A stretch of DNA of 64,000 bases from Bolinopsis microptera (GCF_026151205.1 NC_087078.1:4481675-4545674), one strand, 5' to 3'; shown: positions 21,654 to 34,439, numbered from the stretch's first letter. Notes: a model not told the origin generated them from the sequence alone. A program made the numbers and translations.

Positions 21654-24600
21654 ATGTCTGACGATGGAAGCGAAGAATTTCCCGAAGAGGGAACCAACTT
21701 AGGAACATACGAGGGAGATAGAAATGAGGCCGATGAGAGGTGAGTTTATAATAATAGAATAATAGATCGGGGAGCAAACTTGCCACATAAGGGCTGTGGT
21801 CAGCCGTCAGGGTGACCACTAAATGAGTATTGAAGCCCTATTGAAGCCCTTGTAATTTAGTATGTGGAATGAAACATTGTATGGTTTTTCCACAATTGTT
21901 GGTGAAATGTTTCGTTTTTAAAATTTAGCCGATAATCCTGTGGACTGTGGAGTGAGAATTTGTCCACTATGTCACGTTGTGGTAGAGAGAGAGAGAGAGG
22001 GGGGGGGGGGGGGGGGAACCAATTTGACGGTTTTTCTCATTTTCAAGACCATCTCAGGATTTCTAGACCAAATCTTAGCCCTTTGCTTTAACGATTTCTA
22101 CATTTTTGTTGTCATCATACTTCTCATTAAGGACAGTGTGATTATGTTTTCACCTAAAATCGTTCGGCAGACACGGACGAGGAAAGGCCGTACTACCAAA
22201 TGGAGACACATATGAGGGAGAATACCAGCATGGCATGAGGCACGGCAAGGGAACATATCGATTTAAAAATGGTGCTCGTTATATCGGTAAGTCTGATTGG
22301 TTGTATATCTGAAGACTTCAATTAATTCAGAGTTAAGATCGTTAATAAACTTCGAAAAAGTCCCGAAATTTCGTTTAGGCATACCGGGTAATGAAGGCAA
22401 TCGATGGTAATGTCATGATTGGTTACGAATAATATTAAACTTTTTACCACTTTTTCTATGACTCCGACGGCCGAACACTGTTTTTAAAGCTTGCGGTCGG
22501 CGGTCGCCACTCGCACTAAGTTTCATAAATATCGACATTTGAACTATTGGTCCAAGACAAAATATAGTCTAAACTTGACATCTAAGAAACCTTAACTCAG
22601 CGAGGAAAATGTTTTCTAGCTACTTTATTAATGTTTATGAAAGAAAAGACAGTGTTAGTGATTAGTGAGCTTTGAATCCGTTTGGCGTTGCCATGCCCGT
22701 CGACAAATCTTGTAACACTGTTGGTTGCTATGAAAACTGATGAAATTCTTCAAAATGTGTATGGAAAGTTGACGCGCAATCTGCGCGGCTTTGCGCGCTA
22801 AAACTAACTCACAGTGGAAAATGTTGGCCATTTCGCAGATTTTATTTTTGCAGCGATAATCGCACTCCCTCGCGATTATCGCGCGATAATCGACTCCTTG
22901 TGCGATTATCGCCTCATTTTGCGATTATCGCGCGGTTATCGCCTCATTTTGCGATTATCGCCCCCCCTTGTGCGATAATCGCCTCATTATGCGATTATCG
23001 TGCGATTGTCGCCTCAATTTGCGATTATCGCAGTATATAACGAGAACCTAGCTGCCACATCTACAGATCTACTGGAGCCATTTCAGATTTTCAGTGGTAA
23101 CATAAGTTTATAATTAAAGTTAAAAGATTAACAGCAGTCGAATATTTAGAGTTGACAAATTGACAAAATGCTGCGTTGACAAAATGGCTACGTCAAATGA
23201 TCAAATAGTTACTCTATATGATTCAATTGTAAGCCCACATAATTTAATTTTGGTCAACGTTGATTAGCGGGTTTTCATCTTTAAGTTAATATATGATTCA
23301 TCTCATGTTCGTTGACTAATTTACCTATTTCTAGCTAGAATCCAGAATTCTTCCAAAATATCGAGAGCTCAGATTAGACTGAGAGGGGACTTTTTGTTGT
23401 GACTTCCCTAGTCACCGCTTATTGTGCGGCCGGGCGCGTCATGCCCGAACCTCGACAGCCATCATCCCGAACCGTTTATATTATCTGACAGCCGCTTTCA
23501 AATGTGTTTAACTTAACGATTAGATTTATATTTTTAGAATACTTTTCCGTTAGGCTTATAGCATGTGATCACCTCTAGGGCTCAGGTTACCATTTTGACA
23601 GTTAATTCAATGCTCATAGTATGTCCTGGCCTTATCGTTTAACTTAGATCTGATTGCTTGTGACGAGATGATGTATTTCGTTTGTCTCTATCCATCCCGG
23701 TTACGAGGCCTATCGAGCTGGAACTGTTACTTAAGGGTGCCCCAGTGAGGCACACTTTATATATATAATAATGATAACATATACACTAATTTGATCCATC
23801 GGATATTAATATTCACGTCTAAGTATTACTGCTATGAGTATGACATAGTGTATTCCTGCTCGCATCAGAGTTATTTCCGATGTCATCCCAATTCAGTTAT
23901 CTAAGGTCTAATTTTTACCGGAGAAATTGTCAGCTCAATCGTTATCTTCGATTCAAGTGATTCCTTGCGCTCAAAATTGTCCCGCACTCGTCAAATTACA
24001 TCCTCTGAGAATTATGGCGAAGTGGACAAAATTGAATCACCCTCGCGCGGCGACAAAAACTTGCGTGATGCGCGGTTTCAGTCGCAGTCACTACTATAAC
24101 GAAAAAATTTTAATGGCAAAACATAAGCGGCGTTTTACATAATATGTGGCGAATATCATTATTGATCAAGTAGAAAATATGAACAGAGGGTGAAGCATCA
24201 CCAAATTAACAATCTTTCAATTTTAGGCATATAGCAGATTGTCCCAAACACTAAATCCATCATGATTGACCCATTTCAGTCACACAGCTTGGATTTCACT
24301 TTCAACAGGTATTTCCGTGTTGCTAGCTCGCACTTTTTCACAACTCGGTCTTCGTCATTACGAACATAAGCTCAAGTTGAAGTCTAGATTTCATGAAGAA
24401 ATACCTTAAATATGACCTCCATGTTCCTGCGATGGTCCGGAGCTTCGGTGTACACCAGCATTGGGTGGGCATACGAGCTGTTACACGAAGGCTGGTTTAG
24501 CACATTGACTGCCACTTTAGTGGAGCTCGTGTCTGCGTCTACAAACAGCTTAACATGTATAGTTTTGTCAGTTCCCACATCTAACTGGCCTGGAATATAT

Positions 24601-27600
24601 AGAATTCAGCTGGCTGTTAATGAACTATGTGATAAAAACCGCTAAAAGAACTGCCCACCTTGACCTATTTAAATCAAATTAATTTTTTGTAAACAGCTCT
24701 ATAATCTCTAGAAATTTGAAATACCGGTATTCTTCAAGGTTATAAGTGTTTTGGTTAGCAGTTCCTGTCCATCACAGTAGGCTACTGGGGTACGTCTTGC
24801 TAACAGCTCACCACTTTTAGTTTCATTTTTATCATGTGCTGCAGCTTTATGGGAAAGAGAAACCATTGCACTCATATAGTTCACCTTAAAACATGAATGA
24901 TGTTAATTTTTGATGTACAATATATTCTATATTTCAAAATCTGGGTTGTGCTATGCTATATGCTAGTACGCCATGACACCAAAATGATATATAATTGGTT
25001 TTGAGTTCAACTGAGCACTCACGGTGTATAATTCTTCCATTGACTTGATTTCCTTCTCTGATTCCATTTTTATATCATATTTTTTTAGCAGTGGCCGCAG
25101 GTTGTTTCGTACATTGGCTGTCCCCGTGTTAGCTAAAAATTGAGTCAGCATTTAATTTATTGCGATGAAATCTATTGCACACTAAGAATTAACTTTTCCA
25201 CCCGCTAAGTTGTAATGATAATGACAATTTGTATCGTTCTTAACAACTTACATTCAGCTTTGAACATAGCAACATGAAGAGCATCAATTCGTTTCTTACA
25301 GTCAACGCCAGCCAACGCCTGTACATACTCCCGCTGCTCTTTAGAGAGTGATGTTAACTCCGCAGTTCGGATCCGTTTGGTCACTGATTCGATATCAGAG
25401 TCATTAGATTTTGAACAGCTTGACTCAGCCTGCAAATATTCATGTTGATTGAACTAAATTGCCTGTAGGGATTCGTTCAGTTTCAGTATGGCTATGATGG
25501 CAAACTGCGGAAGTGATATACAGTTTAACTTATTACCGATAACGTTATTCAGGATACCTGGCTCTCTACTATATCCTTGAAGACATGAGTGTGCTTCCTT
25601 TTAACACTGTCAGCAGGAGTTTTTATTTCCTTGTGCGGCTTAATGATAGTGGTGATGAGGAGGGGTTTTCCCTGTGAACCCTTCACCTCAAAGGTTGCTC
25701 CCTCTTCAAAGCACTTATCTAGTAACGACCTGCAGGATTACACGGATGATCACCTTCAGATGTTTAATATTCACAAGTTCAGCTCTTAAATATCCTTTTA
25801 AAGTGCTACACTCAACCCACTCTGATCCTACTCAAGTTACGACTGATGATGTTTTATAGTCAAAGATGCAGACAGCCTGTGTCTTATTAGTAAATTACCT
25901 CAGCACGTGGTGAAAAAGTTTGTCTCCCGGATCGGTATGTTTGATAAAATCAGCCAACAGTGTTTTCTTCATGTGACCGAATGAGAGCAGATGTTCCTTT
26001 ACCGTACGGTCGGACAATTCATTCTCTTGTTGACAGAGAACACACGGGCAAAGCATTTTGTTACTATAATGTCCGTGAAGGTTAAGTTCTTGAGGCTAAA
26101 CTTTACTTGAAAACATTTCAAATGTTGGGATGTGATAATTGATGAAATATCGAGAGAGGGGGAAGGGTGAAAAGAAAGCGAGCAAAAAGAATTAAAGAAT
26201 TATTAGTATAAATCAAGAGGCTTTCATATGAACATATTGGCACGGGTGTAGAGTTGAGCCTGTACGGAACCTAGTAGTTTCAGATCCTTGTTTAACTTGC
26301 CGTACAGCAAGGTCATTCACTACTTTAGCCCTGGCGAGGCACATAGCTCACTCTACAACTCCGTGTCAAATGTTTCATATATACCAGCCAAGTTCACAAG
26401 ATATATCCTTGTGTTTGAGAAGAGCTCGTTAGAACTGCTTCTTTTCCCTTCAGTATCCCACAGTCTATCAAAATTAGTGTCACAAAATTGGTATCATAAA
26501 ATTAGTTAATAAATTAGTATCACAAATAGAGTTAATGAATTAGTGTCACAAAAAAAAGTTAGTATCACGGAACAAACATCACATAATTTTTCAAAAATTA
26601 ATAATAAATTCAGTGTATTTACAAGTTTTATAGTTAAACTGAACCTCCCCAACGCTGTCGGAAAATCTCAGTCGCAGTGAGCTTCTTTTGAGAGGCCTTT
26701 TTTTTTCCTCTCAGCAGCCATGCGGACTCTGGCTTCTATGACAGATTCGGGCCCCCAGTTGTCCGCACTGATACTGAAATTAGAATGAGTGAGGCAGGGA
26801 CAGGGAGGGAGGGCCAGGGAGGGAGGGCCAGGGAGGGAGAGCCAGGGAGGGAGGGCCAGGGAGGGAGAGCCAGGGAGGGAGAGCCAGGGAGGGAGGGCCA
26901 GGGAGGGAGAGCCAGGAGGGGGGTTCACTGCCTAATACCTGGATGCTGCTGAATTAATCCGTGATCGTGGTTGCACAGCACAGACTGGTGTACCGTGACT
27001 GGAACGGGACGGTCTGAAATAAATATGGTGTTAAGATTTCATCACAAATGATATAACGCATCGCCAATCTTCATAAGAGTCCTTTCTTATCAATAAAATA
27101 ACTAGTTGACTTACCAAAACACCACATACATTAACTCATTTACTTTTATGGCTTAAAAATTTACCCTGGCCCATTTGAACTGACGGAGGGAGTTCGCGAG
27201 CGAGAGCGGATGGGGTCAGGGGTTCTGATCAGGATACTGCTGCAATATTTAGATGTGTTATATATCAGTTTTAAATTTGACTAAATATTGTTAGCCTGGG
27301 TACAAACATATTACATAACCCTGGCAATAACATTACAATGGAATTAAACTGCATACTAAATGACGATTTTCAACCATTTCAAAAACATTGGACACCGGGT
27401 CATATTTATTCTGCTATGCTACCTGACGGGTGCTGGGGTCGGAGAGGGTGCTTGGTGGAGGAGGAGATTGGTCCTCATCTCCGCAATTTCCGCCGCCTTT
27501 TCGTCCAGGACATGCCGCATGGCATTGGTCACACAATCCTGAATATCACTATTTTAACAGCTTTGTTTCAACAGGGATTCAGTGGATCTCATATCATGAC

Positions 27601-30299
27601 AGATGAAATTTGATTGTTCATATGTGATACAGGTGCAGCTTACCTTGCAGTGCAATGCGTGCAGTGGATCTGTCTGGGTACCAGCAGCAGTAACTGGGGG
27701 ATGATCCGATGCTGCTCTCTGCTTCACTGCTGCCCCCTTCCTCTTGCATTTCTTGTCAACAGCATATTTCTTATATCGTAGCTGGACCTCCCTCACCCAA
27801 TCAGAGTGTACGCCACTTTCTGAAATGTATTCATCTCCTTAATGATTAAAGAACGATTTTTACAAAAGATATATCGATCAGAGTTGTCATTTTTTAAGCC
27901 ATGATGTTTTGCGAGAACTTCTCTAGTTCCTAATAAGAAGTGAGGCAATGGCAAGTGATAAAAACTTATTTACCCTCGATATGGCAGAAACGTGCCACAG
28001 CTCGTTTTATTTCGGGAACCGCTTCGAGAGTAGGGAACCTGGCTCTCATGTGCCTGAAGAGTAAAATTTGGGGGGGGGGGGGGGCCAACCATATTAAAGT
28101 ATATTAAAGTATATCCCCGGGTCAAAATCGGAAAAAATCCTACATTTTAATATACTTTAATATACCTACAATTAGAAGATTTATATAATTTCACTTACAA
28201 CTCGTGCAGATTGCAGGTCGAGTCAGCAAAAATGTAGGTAAGAGGAAACAAACAAGTTCGATGTATAATAACTTACAACCAACATCTCCTGCGGAAGCCA
28301 TCGGAACCAAGTGGTCTTAACTGTCGTGTTACAGTTAACCCTGCGAACATTTCTGTCCTGCTTCCACTCATGTTCTCACTAATGTGATAATCGATATGAA
28401 CGTGCTTAATTTCGTTCTTTATAACAACAAATGCAATCATTTAATTCGATCGAGCTGTCAAGCAGATTACGGTATTAGGTGAATAGTGTGGCCATTGGTA
28501 ACGACAATAGACAAGTCACTTGGTGACATGATACCGATTACCGCACGTGTGTAAGTTGTAACATCTTATACACTCTTACAGAGATATATCTATATTCGAT
28601 CCAAGCACTCTCACTTTTGAAAACTGAAGTCGAAGAAAATATTCTGATCCAGGTCACACTAAGAGGTACAAATCATAACAAGTAAAGTTGGCTGGTAACT
28701 AAGCGCTAAGTGAGCGCCCTAGTAGCGCTCGATTCATAATTTGATTTTCGTATAGTTCAAATCCAACAAAAGTGCGCGGCTCACCGCGCGTGTCAAACTT
28801 GAAATGCAGTAATGAACTCCGTGTACTATTTGAATATAATATTGATATAATTGCCATCGGCAGACAGAATGAACAATATGTATTGATTCAGATTCTTATT
28901 CATGTATAAGATTTATTTCCATAACGGAATTATGAGATAATTTTCGAATTACAAATTGAATAGAAGTTTATGTTTATGGTTTCGGGTTTGTCGTAGGGGC
29001 CCAGGGGTCATTCGTAAATAGCGTTTGCGTCCGTTAAACAGGGGGAAGAGGAATGAAATTGGAAATATGAAATGTTGATGCTTGTGTTTACTTTCGCCTT
29101 TGAAGGTTATAGTTTGATTGTAAAATGTAATTGTGAGGCCAGGGTCAAACTCAAAATGAAAATGCAGGATCCGCTGCGCGCGGCGTCAGGCACAAGGTTT
29201 AATATATATATCAAATATAATATTTTTTATTGCTGTTCAACCATAATTTTGATTCAGTGCAGTGTTGAATGTTGATGCAGTATATGACTCACAGTATGTC
29301 AAAATTAACTCATCATTTCACTATTGCATTATCATCGCAGATTTTAGCGATTATCACTATTTAATGGCGATTATCGTGCATTTAGCGATAATCGCCAATG
29401 TTAGGCGATAATCGTGCGCAATAATCGCATGTTAGGCGATAAACACGCGATAATCGCATATTGGGCGATAAACACGCGATAATTGCATTATCGCTTTTAT
29501 GCAAGAATAAAATCCAGATATTTTCCACTGTGAACTTGTGACCGACGCGAAATTGCTAAATCGACGTTCTTCTTCGGCTTTGTGTATAAACGATGTCAGA
29601 GTTATCTCTTTATCTTATCATTTTTTTATTTTTACCAGGAGATTACGCGAAAAACAAGAAACAAGGCCTCGGTGAGTTTATTTACCCCGATGGTTCTAAG
29701 TACGAGGGAAACTGGCAAGATGACCTGAGAAACGGTCACGGAAAGTACACTTACGTCAACGGTGATACATATGAGGGAGAATGGAACAATCACGTCAGAC
29801 ATGGACAGGTACATTTAACTGCATTTAGCGTTTTATATCTCATCAAGAATCTTTCACCCATGGAACTGGTTGTTGGTTGACGGTATTGTACGCCAACGAT
29901 GACGATAATGTTAGAATTTAGATATGAAACATAATAATTATAACAATATTGACATTAAACCTATCAAGTTCTCCTTTAAAGCTATTTCAATGGAAACCTT
30001 GTCAGGGCAAGTACACGTACCAAGCCACTGCGTCACAATACATCGGAACGTGGAAGGACGGTAAGAGAGAGGGCGGTGGTGAATGGATACACAACAATCA
30101 CAAATACGTGGGAGGATTCGCGAACGATCAGCCTCACGGGGAAGGAAAATACGTGTTCCAACACGTGGGATGTGAACAGAGAGGAGAGTACGTTACTCAC
30201 GAGCTGCCCCAGAGTAATGAGGAGGAGGAGGAAGAACCCACAATTATAACTGTCGCTAAATGGAAGAGCAAAACGATCCATCCTCTTATCAGCGCTTAG
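21654..30299 (+). CDS. RSPH1: Radial spoke head protein 1 homolog (MORN repeats), 4 exons
   Basis: Exons 21654-21739, 22171-22286, 29639-29808 and 30006-30299 join in frame with GT-AG junctions, giving about 221 residues. The N terminus ([20 protein letters not shown]) and consecutive MORN repeats match RSPH1 closely: [73 protein letters not shown], then a Tyr/Trp-rich [10 protein letters not shown] unit. The C-terminal VGCEQRGEY, acidic EEEEEEP and VAKWKSK segments also match. RSPH1 is an axonemal radial-spoke head component needed for the motion of 9+2 cilia. It is shorter than the roughly 300-residue vertebrate protein at the C terminus. Intron 2 is 7.35 kb because a 6.7-kb mobile-element-like unit lies in it. 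A poly-G tract lies in intron 1 (21999-22016). Confidence 0.95.
22850..23032. repeat. Left subterminal array of GCGATTATCGC palindromes
   Basis: About ten copies of GCGATTATCGC or its variants, separated by short spacers such as CTCATTTT and CTCCTTGT. Confidence 0.9.
24276..26056 (-). CDS. Element-encoded protein B with N-terminal zinc-finger-like motif, at least 6 exons
   Basis: Minus-strand exons 26056-25899, 25729-25558, 25429-25252, 25132-25023, 24884-24725 and 24589-24405 join in perfect phase with GT-AG junctions, which chance would not give. The protein starts [20 protein letters not shown] and has a C-x2-C ... H-x5-H-like arrangement, as in N-terminal fingers of several DNA-transposon proteins. 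Middle exons are helical and charged ([19 protein letters not shown]). The last solid exon holds [20 protein letters not shown]. The next exon (from 24370) is ambiguous: in the expected phase it ends after [10 protein letters not shown] at 24338, while shifting by one base opens a 30-codon frame ending at 24276. I do not recognise the family. It is probably a transposition or DNA-binding protein of the surrounding element. Confidence 0.65.
26668..28049 (-). CDS. Element-encoded protein A, basic, 5 exons, family unknown
   Basis: Minus-strand exons 28049-27974, 27819-27644, 27538-27423, 27013-26939 and 26773-26668 join in frame to about 182 residues. An ATG at 28049 starts [20 protein letters not shown]; an acceptor TTCAG lies 5 bp upstream, so a 5' non-coding exon is likely (an ATG with a GTAAGT donor at 28301-28277 is a candidate but out of phase). 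The chain contains a basic helical segment ([19 protein letters not shown]), a second helix ([19 protein letters not shown]), a Ser/Pro/Arg linker and a C-terminal [20 protein letters not shown]. The basic composition suits DNA binding. It lies upstream of, and on the same strand as, protein B. Its last intron carries a G-rich minisatellite. Confidence 0.6.
26797..26922. repeat. 16-bp G-rich minisatellite in the last intron of protein A
   Basis: Repeats of GGGCCAGGGAGGGAG with A/G variation. The plus strand has closely spaced GGG runs that could form G-quadruplexes. Confidence 0.9.
29342..29500. repeat. Right subterminal array of GCGATAATCGC-type palindromes
   Basis: About nine units built on GCGATTATCG or TAGGCGATAATCG, including GCGATAAACACGCGATAATCG. 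They mirror the left array of the same element. Confidence 0.88.
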
Positions 30300-31109
30300 A
30301 TAAAAACAGGACTTACTTTCTCAGTCGACAGACCTTAACTCACCACATCTCAGCTCATTAATCTTTAATTTATTTCGTTCCCATCAGAAATATGAAATGT
30401 TGTCACAAAGTGTGTTGGGGGGGGGGGGGGGGGGGGACCCCACAGAGTGTACCTTGCCTGTGGGGGAGGGATTTTGTATCATCTCAGAATGCTGGAATTA
30501 TTATCTATAATCTATGAGCCTAAATAGTGAACCATATTTTACTGGATATTGGGCCAGTTACAGTGAACGTTTTTTTTGTTAAGTGTGAGTTTTGATGTTT
30601 TTCATTTGTTCTCTTGGTCAGATAACGTCTTCAACCAACTGTTACGCCTCTACTTTCATTATGGCTTGTTTTCCGAATCTAATACTCATTTGATGTCAGG
30701 TAGCCAAAAGTCTTGTCTTTTCCGTCAATATTGATATAAATTGTTTGTAAATACATGTAAATACCGAAAAACTGCTAAAATTATGAAAATTAATATGGAA
30801 TGGTTTTACTTGTCAAAATATTATTCGAAACAGTATCCGTGAGCGATTATTGATGATAATTTATGTTTGGATATTAAGAGAAACAAAGAAAATAAATGAT
30901 GTAGTCGAGGAGAAATGAATGTAGAAAAGCTTGATAAGCCTTCAGTCTTAAAAAGGGGCAGTAGATGGTGAGTAAGATTATAGTGAAAGTAAACCTAGTA
31001 GTTTCTATGAGGGCGGTCCCTCGCATTACCCCATTGTGATAGTTCAAACCGCTGGAAACATTGGTAATCTTACATTTATTAATTAATTTTGATCCTCCAG
31101 TCAGTTGTT
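30300..31109. other. RSPH1 3' flank
   Basis: Poly-G tract at 30417-30436. AT-rich sequence with AAATAAATGA near 30890 that could serve for polyadenylation. No gene seen. Confidence 0.4.
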
Positions 31110-32009
31110 AGCACACTCACTATCTCGTTACTAGGTAACACTCATTATCTGGTTACTAGGTCTATACACTCACTATCTGGTTACTAGTTAACACTCACTA
31201 TCTGGTTACTAGGTAACACTCACTATTTGGTTACTAGGTAACACTCTCTATCTGGTTACTAGGTAACACTCACTATCTGGTTACTAGGTCTATACACTCA
31301 CTATCTGGTTACTAGTTAACACTCACTATCTGGTTACTAGTTGGCACTCACGTCTCACTATATGGTTACTAGGTAACACTCACTATCTGGTTACTAGGTA
31401 AAACTCACTATCTGGTTACTAGGTAAAACTCTCTATCTGGTTACTAGGTAAAACTCACTATCTGGTTACTAGGTAACACTCACCATCTGGTTACTAGGTA
31501 ACACTCACTATCTGGTTACTAGGTAACACTCAATATTTGGTTACTAGGTAACACTCACTATCTGGTTACTAGGTAAAACTCACTATCTGGTTACTAGGTA
31601 AAACTCACTATCTGGTTACTAGGTAAAACTCAACATCTGGTTACTAGGTAAAGCTCAACATCTGGTTATTAGGTAACACTCACTATCTGGTTACTAGGTA
31701 ACACTCAATATCTGGTTACTAGGTAACACTCACTATCTGGTTACTAGGTAACACTCAATATCTGGTTACTAGGTAACACTCACTATCTGGTTACTAGGTA
31801 AAACTCACTATCTGGTTACTAGGTAACACTCACCATCTGGTTACTAGGTAACACTCACTATCTGGTTACTAGGTAAAACTCACTATCTGGTTACTAGGTA
31901 AAACTCACTGTCTGGTTACTAGGTAAAACTCACTATCTGGTTACTAGGTAACTGGGTAACACTCACTATCTGGTTACTAGGTAACACTCAATATCTGGTT
32001 ACTAGGTAT
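31110..32009. repeat. 25-bp minisatellite, about 36 copies, each with a GTTACTAGGTAAC palindrome
   Basis: The unit consists of ACTCACTATCTG plus GTTACTAGGTAAC. Most units keep the core; variants end GGTAAAAC. The core fits an RFX X-box consensus (GTNRCY, 1-nt spacer, RGYAAC). Confidence 0.95.
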
Positions 32010-32574
32010 TCTAATCGGGATAGTCCCAATTAACCGTCGCCAGGACGACCAACCGTATAATTTTCCTCGTGTATAATTTTATTTTGTATAATCTGTTTAG
32101 TGTTAACTACTTGTCATACGGATCATTTAATTCTACCGGTTTTCCTAATTATAGTTGAGTTGATTATTGGGTAAAAGGTGCCCCGTAATGAGTAATGACT
32201 TTGAGTTTGAGAGTAAATAACGAGTTATTTAGAAATGGCATATTAATCGATTCTACGGTCAAATATACATATTGTAAGGTCTGTTCAAAGTTCTTACTCC
32301 AAGCGTTTCGAGTGGAAATACCTTATCGTCCTCAACCGCTGAGACAAGGAATCGACGTTAAAACACAAAGAACTTTAAGTATAAAGGTATTGCGATATTT
32401 GTCAACAACCTGCGTCCTGCAGACTGCTGCACCTTCATGAAACTCCGTCGTATAAGAACTTAGATTTAAATGCGTTGCACAATGTACATAGACACCTATG
32501 ATAACTATAAATATAATAAATGCAATCAATTTTGAGAGTTCTAATTAGCATAACTCGTTACCGTTTTTACTGAT

Positions 32575-33560
32575 ATGAAACATCATTATAGCACTCTGCA
32601 GAACCACTCTGCAGAATTCAAAGGATACTTCCTTAGAATTAAAGTCCCGCAAGGTTCAATTCTAGGTCCAATTCTGTTTATACTGTACACAAAGGAGCTT
32701 AATCATATTGCAAAGAGACATGGATTTAAAATCCACATGTACGCAGATGACACCCAACTTTACATTGAGTTTAAACCACTATTTCGAGATCTGTCAACAA
32801 TCGAAAAGAGAATAACACATTGTTTTCAAGAAATTAAGAGCTGGATGACCCAAAATAAACTCAAATTAAACCAAAACAAAACAGAAGCTCTACAGACCAA
32901 GAACAGTTACTCTTCATGTCCAGTCAATTCAATACAACTTGACAATGCAGCTGCAACCCTGTGGATGCATCCCACACAGTAAAAAGTTTAGGTGTCCTCT
33001 TTGATCAATTCCTTACATTTGAAGATCAAGACTCAAAGCTTAATTATGACCTAAAAAGACAGCTCATTCACTGTTTGATCTTTTCAAAACTAGACTATTG
33101 CAATGGACTTCTCTATGGTTTACCTGATTTTCTCATAAAGAAACTCCAGAAAGTACAAAATTCCTGTGTACGATTCTTTTTTGGTAGAAAAGTTATTAAA
33201 AAAGTGGCAGTGTCACTCCATTCCTGAAAAAGGCCTATTTTCTTCCAATTAGACAGCGAATAGAGTATAAAATTGCTCTAACAATGTTTAAATGCGTCAA
33301 CAACATAGCTCCAGAGTCCAGACTATATATCACCAAATGCATCGACATCAAGAGTCAACCTAGCTGTACGTGTGCTACGAACTGAACAAGACTATTTCCT
33401 CCTAAATGTTCCTCCTGTCTCAAATTATAGTAAAACTGAGAGAGGTTTTAGTTACTGAGGACCCTCCGTATGGAATAAGCTTCCTTATCAATTGAGAACT
33501 TTGACCGATATTGTCTTGTTTAAAAAGAGACTCATCTCTTTGAAAAAGTGTTCTTATAAG
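32575..33560 (+). pseudogene. CR1-like LINE reverse-transcriptase remnant with frameshifts
   Basis: The first frame (32575-32982) has VPQGSILGPILFILYTKEL and the catalytic box YADDTQLYIEF. The reading frame then shifts near 32965 (SHTVKSLGVLFDQFLTFEDQ) and a segment is missing before LNYDLKRQLIHCLIFSKLDYCNGLLYG. It shifts again near 33227 to a segment like LPIRQRIEYKIALTMFKCVN. A last stretch resembling the C terminus (WNKLPYQLRTLTDIVLFKKRL) follows. A (TTA)n tail at 33704-33725 marks the probable 3' end. The copy is 5'-truncated and dead. Confidence 0.85.
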
Positions 33561-34439
33561 TTTCATATAATATCTTTCTCATACAAACCATACTTCATAA
33601 AATTCTAAGTTCTTATGTACATGTTCATGATTCGCTTTAGATGGCTTGAACTGAATCTTTGGATTTTGAGTTCTTTTTGGCTATAAAGCGAAATATAAAT
33701 TTTTAGTTATTATTATTATTATTTTTTGGCTACGGTAGACGGTAGTATCTTTCTTCTTTAATCTGTTAAGCTGACGAAAATCATTTAAGGTTGTAAGATT
33801 TTAATTTTTCGAAACTCATGGTATTTAAATTATCCCGATATTGTGTTGATTGTTGAACCATTCACTATGCACTATTGCGTGTGTTCATTGATGTTAGTCC
33901 TAATGATCGATATAATAAAGGTTTGCTGGCAGTGGATCCCTTGAAATGAGTTCGAGGATATATCCAGTTTTATTTCAGTCCAACCATTCAAATTTTTTTA
34001 CAAATACAAACTTTTTATTAAACTAATTAACTAGTCCTACGAGGTACTAAAAATATATAAATATAAGTCCCTGCTCGTACTATCCAACTTTTAGCTTTGC
34101 AAAATAAATTACCTAATATTACGGCTTACGTACTTGTTGGAGGTACACTACCTAACTACGTCATGTTGGCTATTTGTATTAGTATTCCTGATGTCGACCT
34201 ACTGTCATGCAAATTTGGTACGAGTAAATGCCACCTCTAATGGAAATGCTGAAAATAATGCCATTTTGAGCTTTAAAGAACTAGAAGGTCGAAGCGTTCG
34301 CCAGGACTTAAGAAATTTGACACATAATCCCGAAATGCAGAACGTTCCGCCGGAGATGTTAATAGCGGTCGTTTTCTAATTGATTTCGCAAGCACTAAAA
34401 TGTGCCCTATAAAAGAACGCTTTTTTGCCAGTACAGCGT

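Larger units (their letters stand above)
22810..29532 (-). mobile_element. 6.7-kb inverted-repeat-bounded element in RSPH1 intron 2 with two minus-strand genes
   Basis: The left end is CACAGTGGAAAAT (22810-22822) and the right end is its exact reverse complement (29520-29532). Beyond these 13 bp, TTTTATT-TTGCA and GCGATAAT are also mirrored. The same 4 bp (AACT) abut both ends (22806-22809 and 29533-29536), a likely target duplication. Just inside each end lie arrays of GCGATTATCGC palindromes. The interior carries two multi-exon minus-strand genes (24276-26056 and 26668-28049). Subterminal repeat arrays and CAC-starting ends recall CACTA/Chapaev-type DNA transposons; the first seven bases also equal the RAG heptamer. 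I found no DDE transposase core, so the class is unassigned. Confidence 0.7.

Noticed and set aside
22810-29532. Active RAG-type (ProtoRAG/Transib) transposon
   Set aside because: The ends match the CACAGTG heptamer, but the flanks support a 4-bp rather than 5-bp duplication, no nonamer was seen and no RAG1/RAG2-like protein is encoded.
31110-32009. CRISPR-like array
   Set aside because: Units are contiguous without unique spacers and the context is an animal genome; it is a minisatellite.
34134-34379. 81-codon ORF with a hydrophobic stretch
   Set aside because: No ATG before the hydrophobic part, no splice acceptor that would supply one, and no recognisable homolog. Could be real but is not supported.
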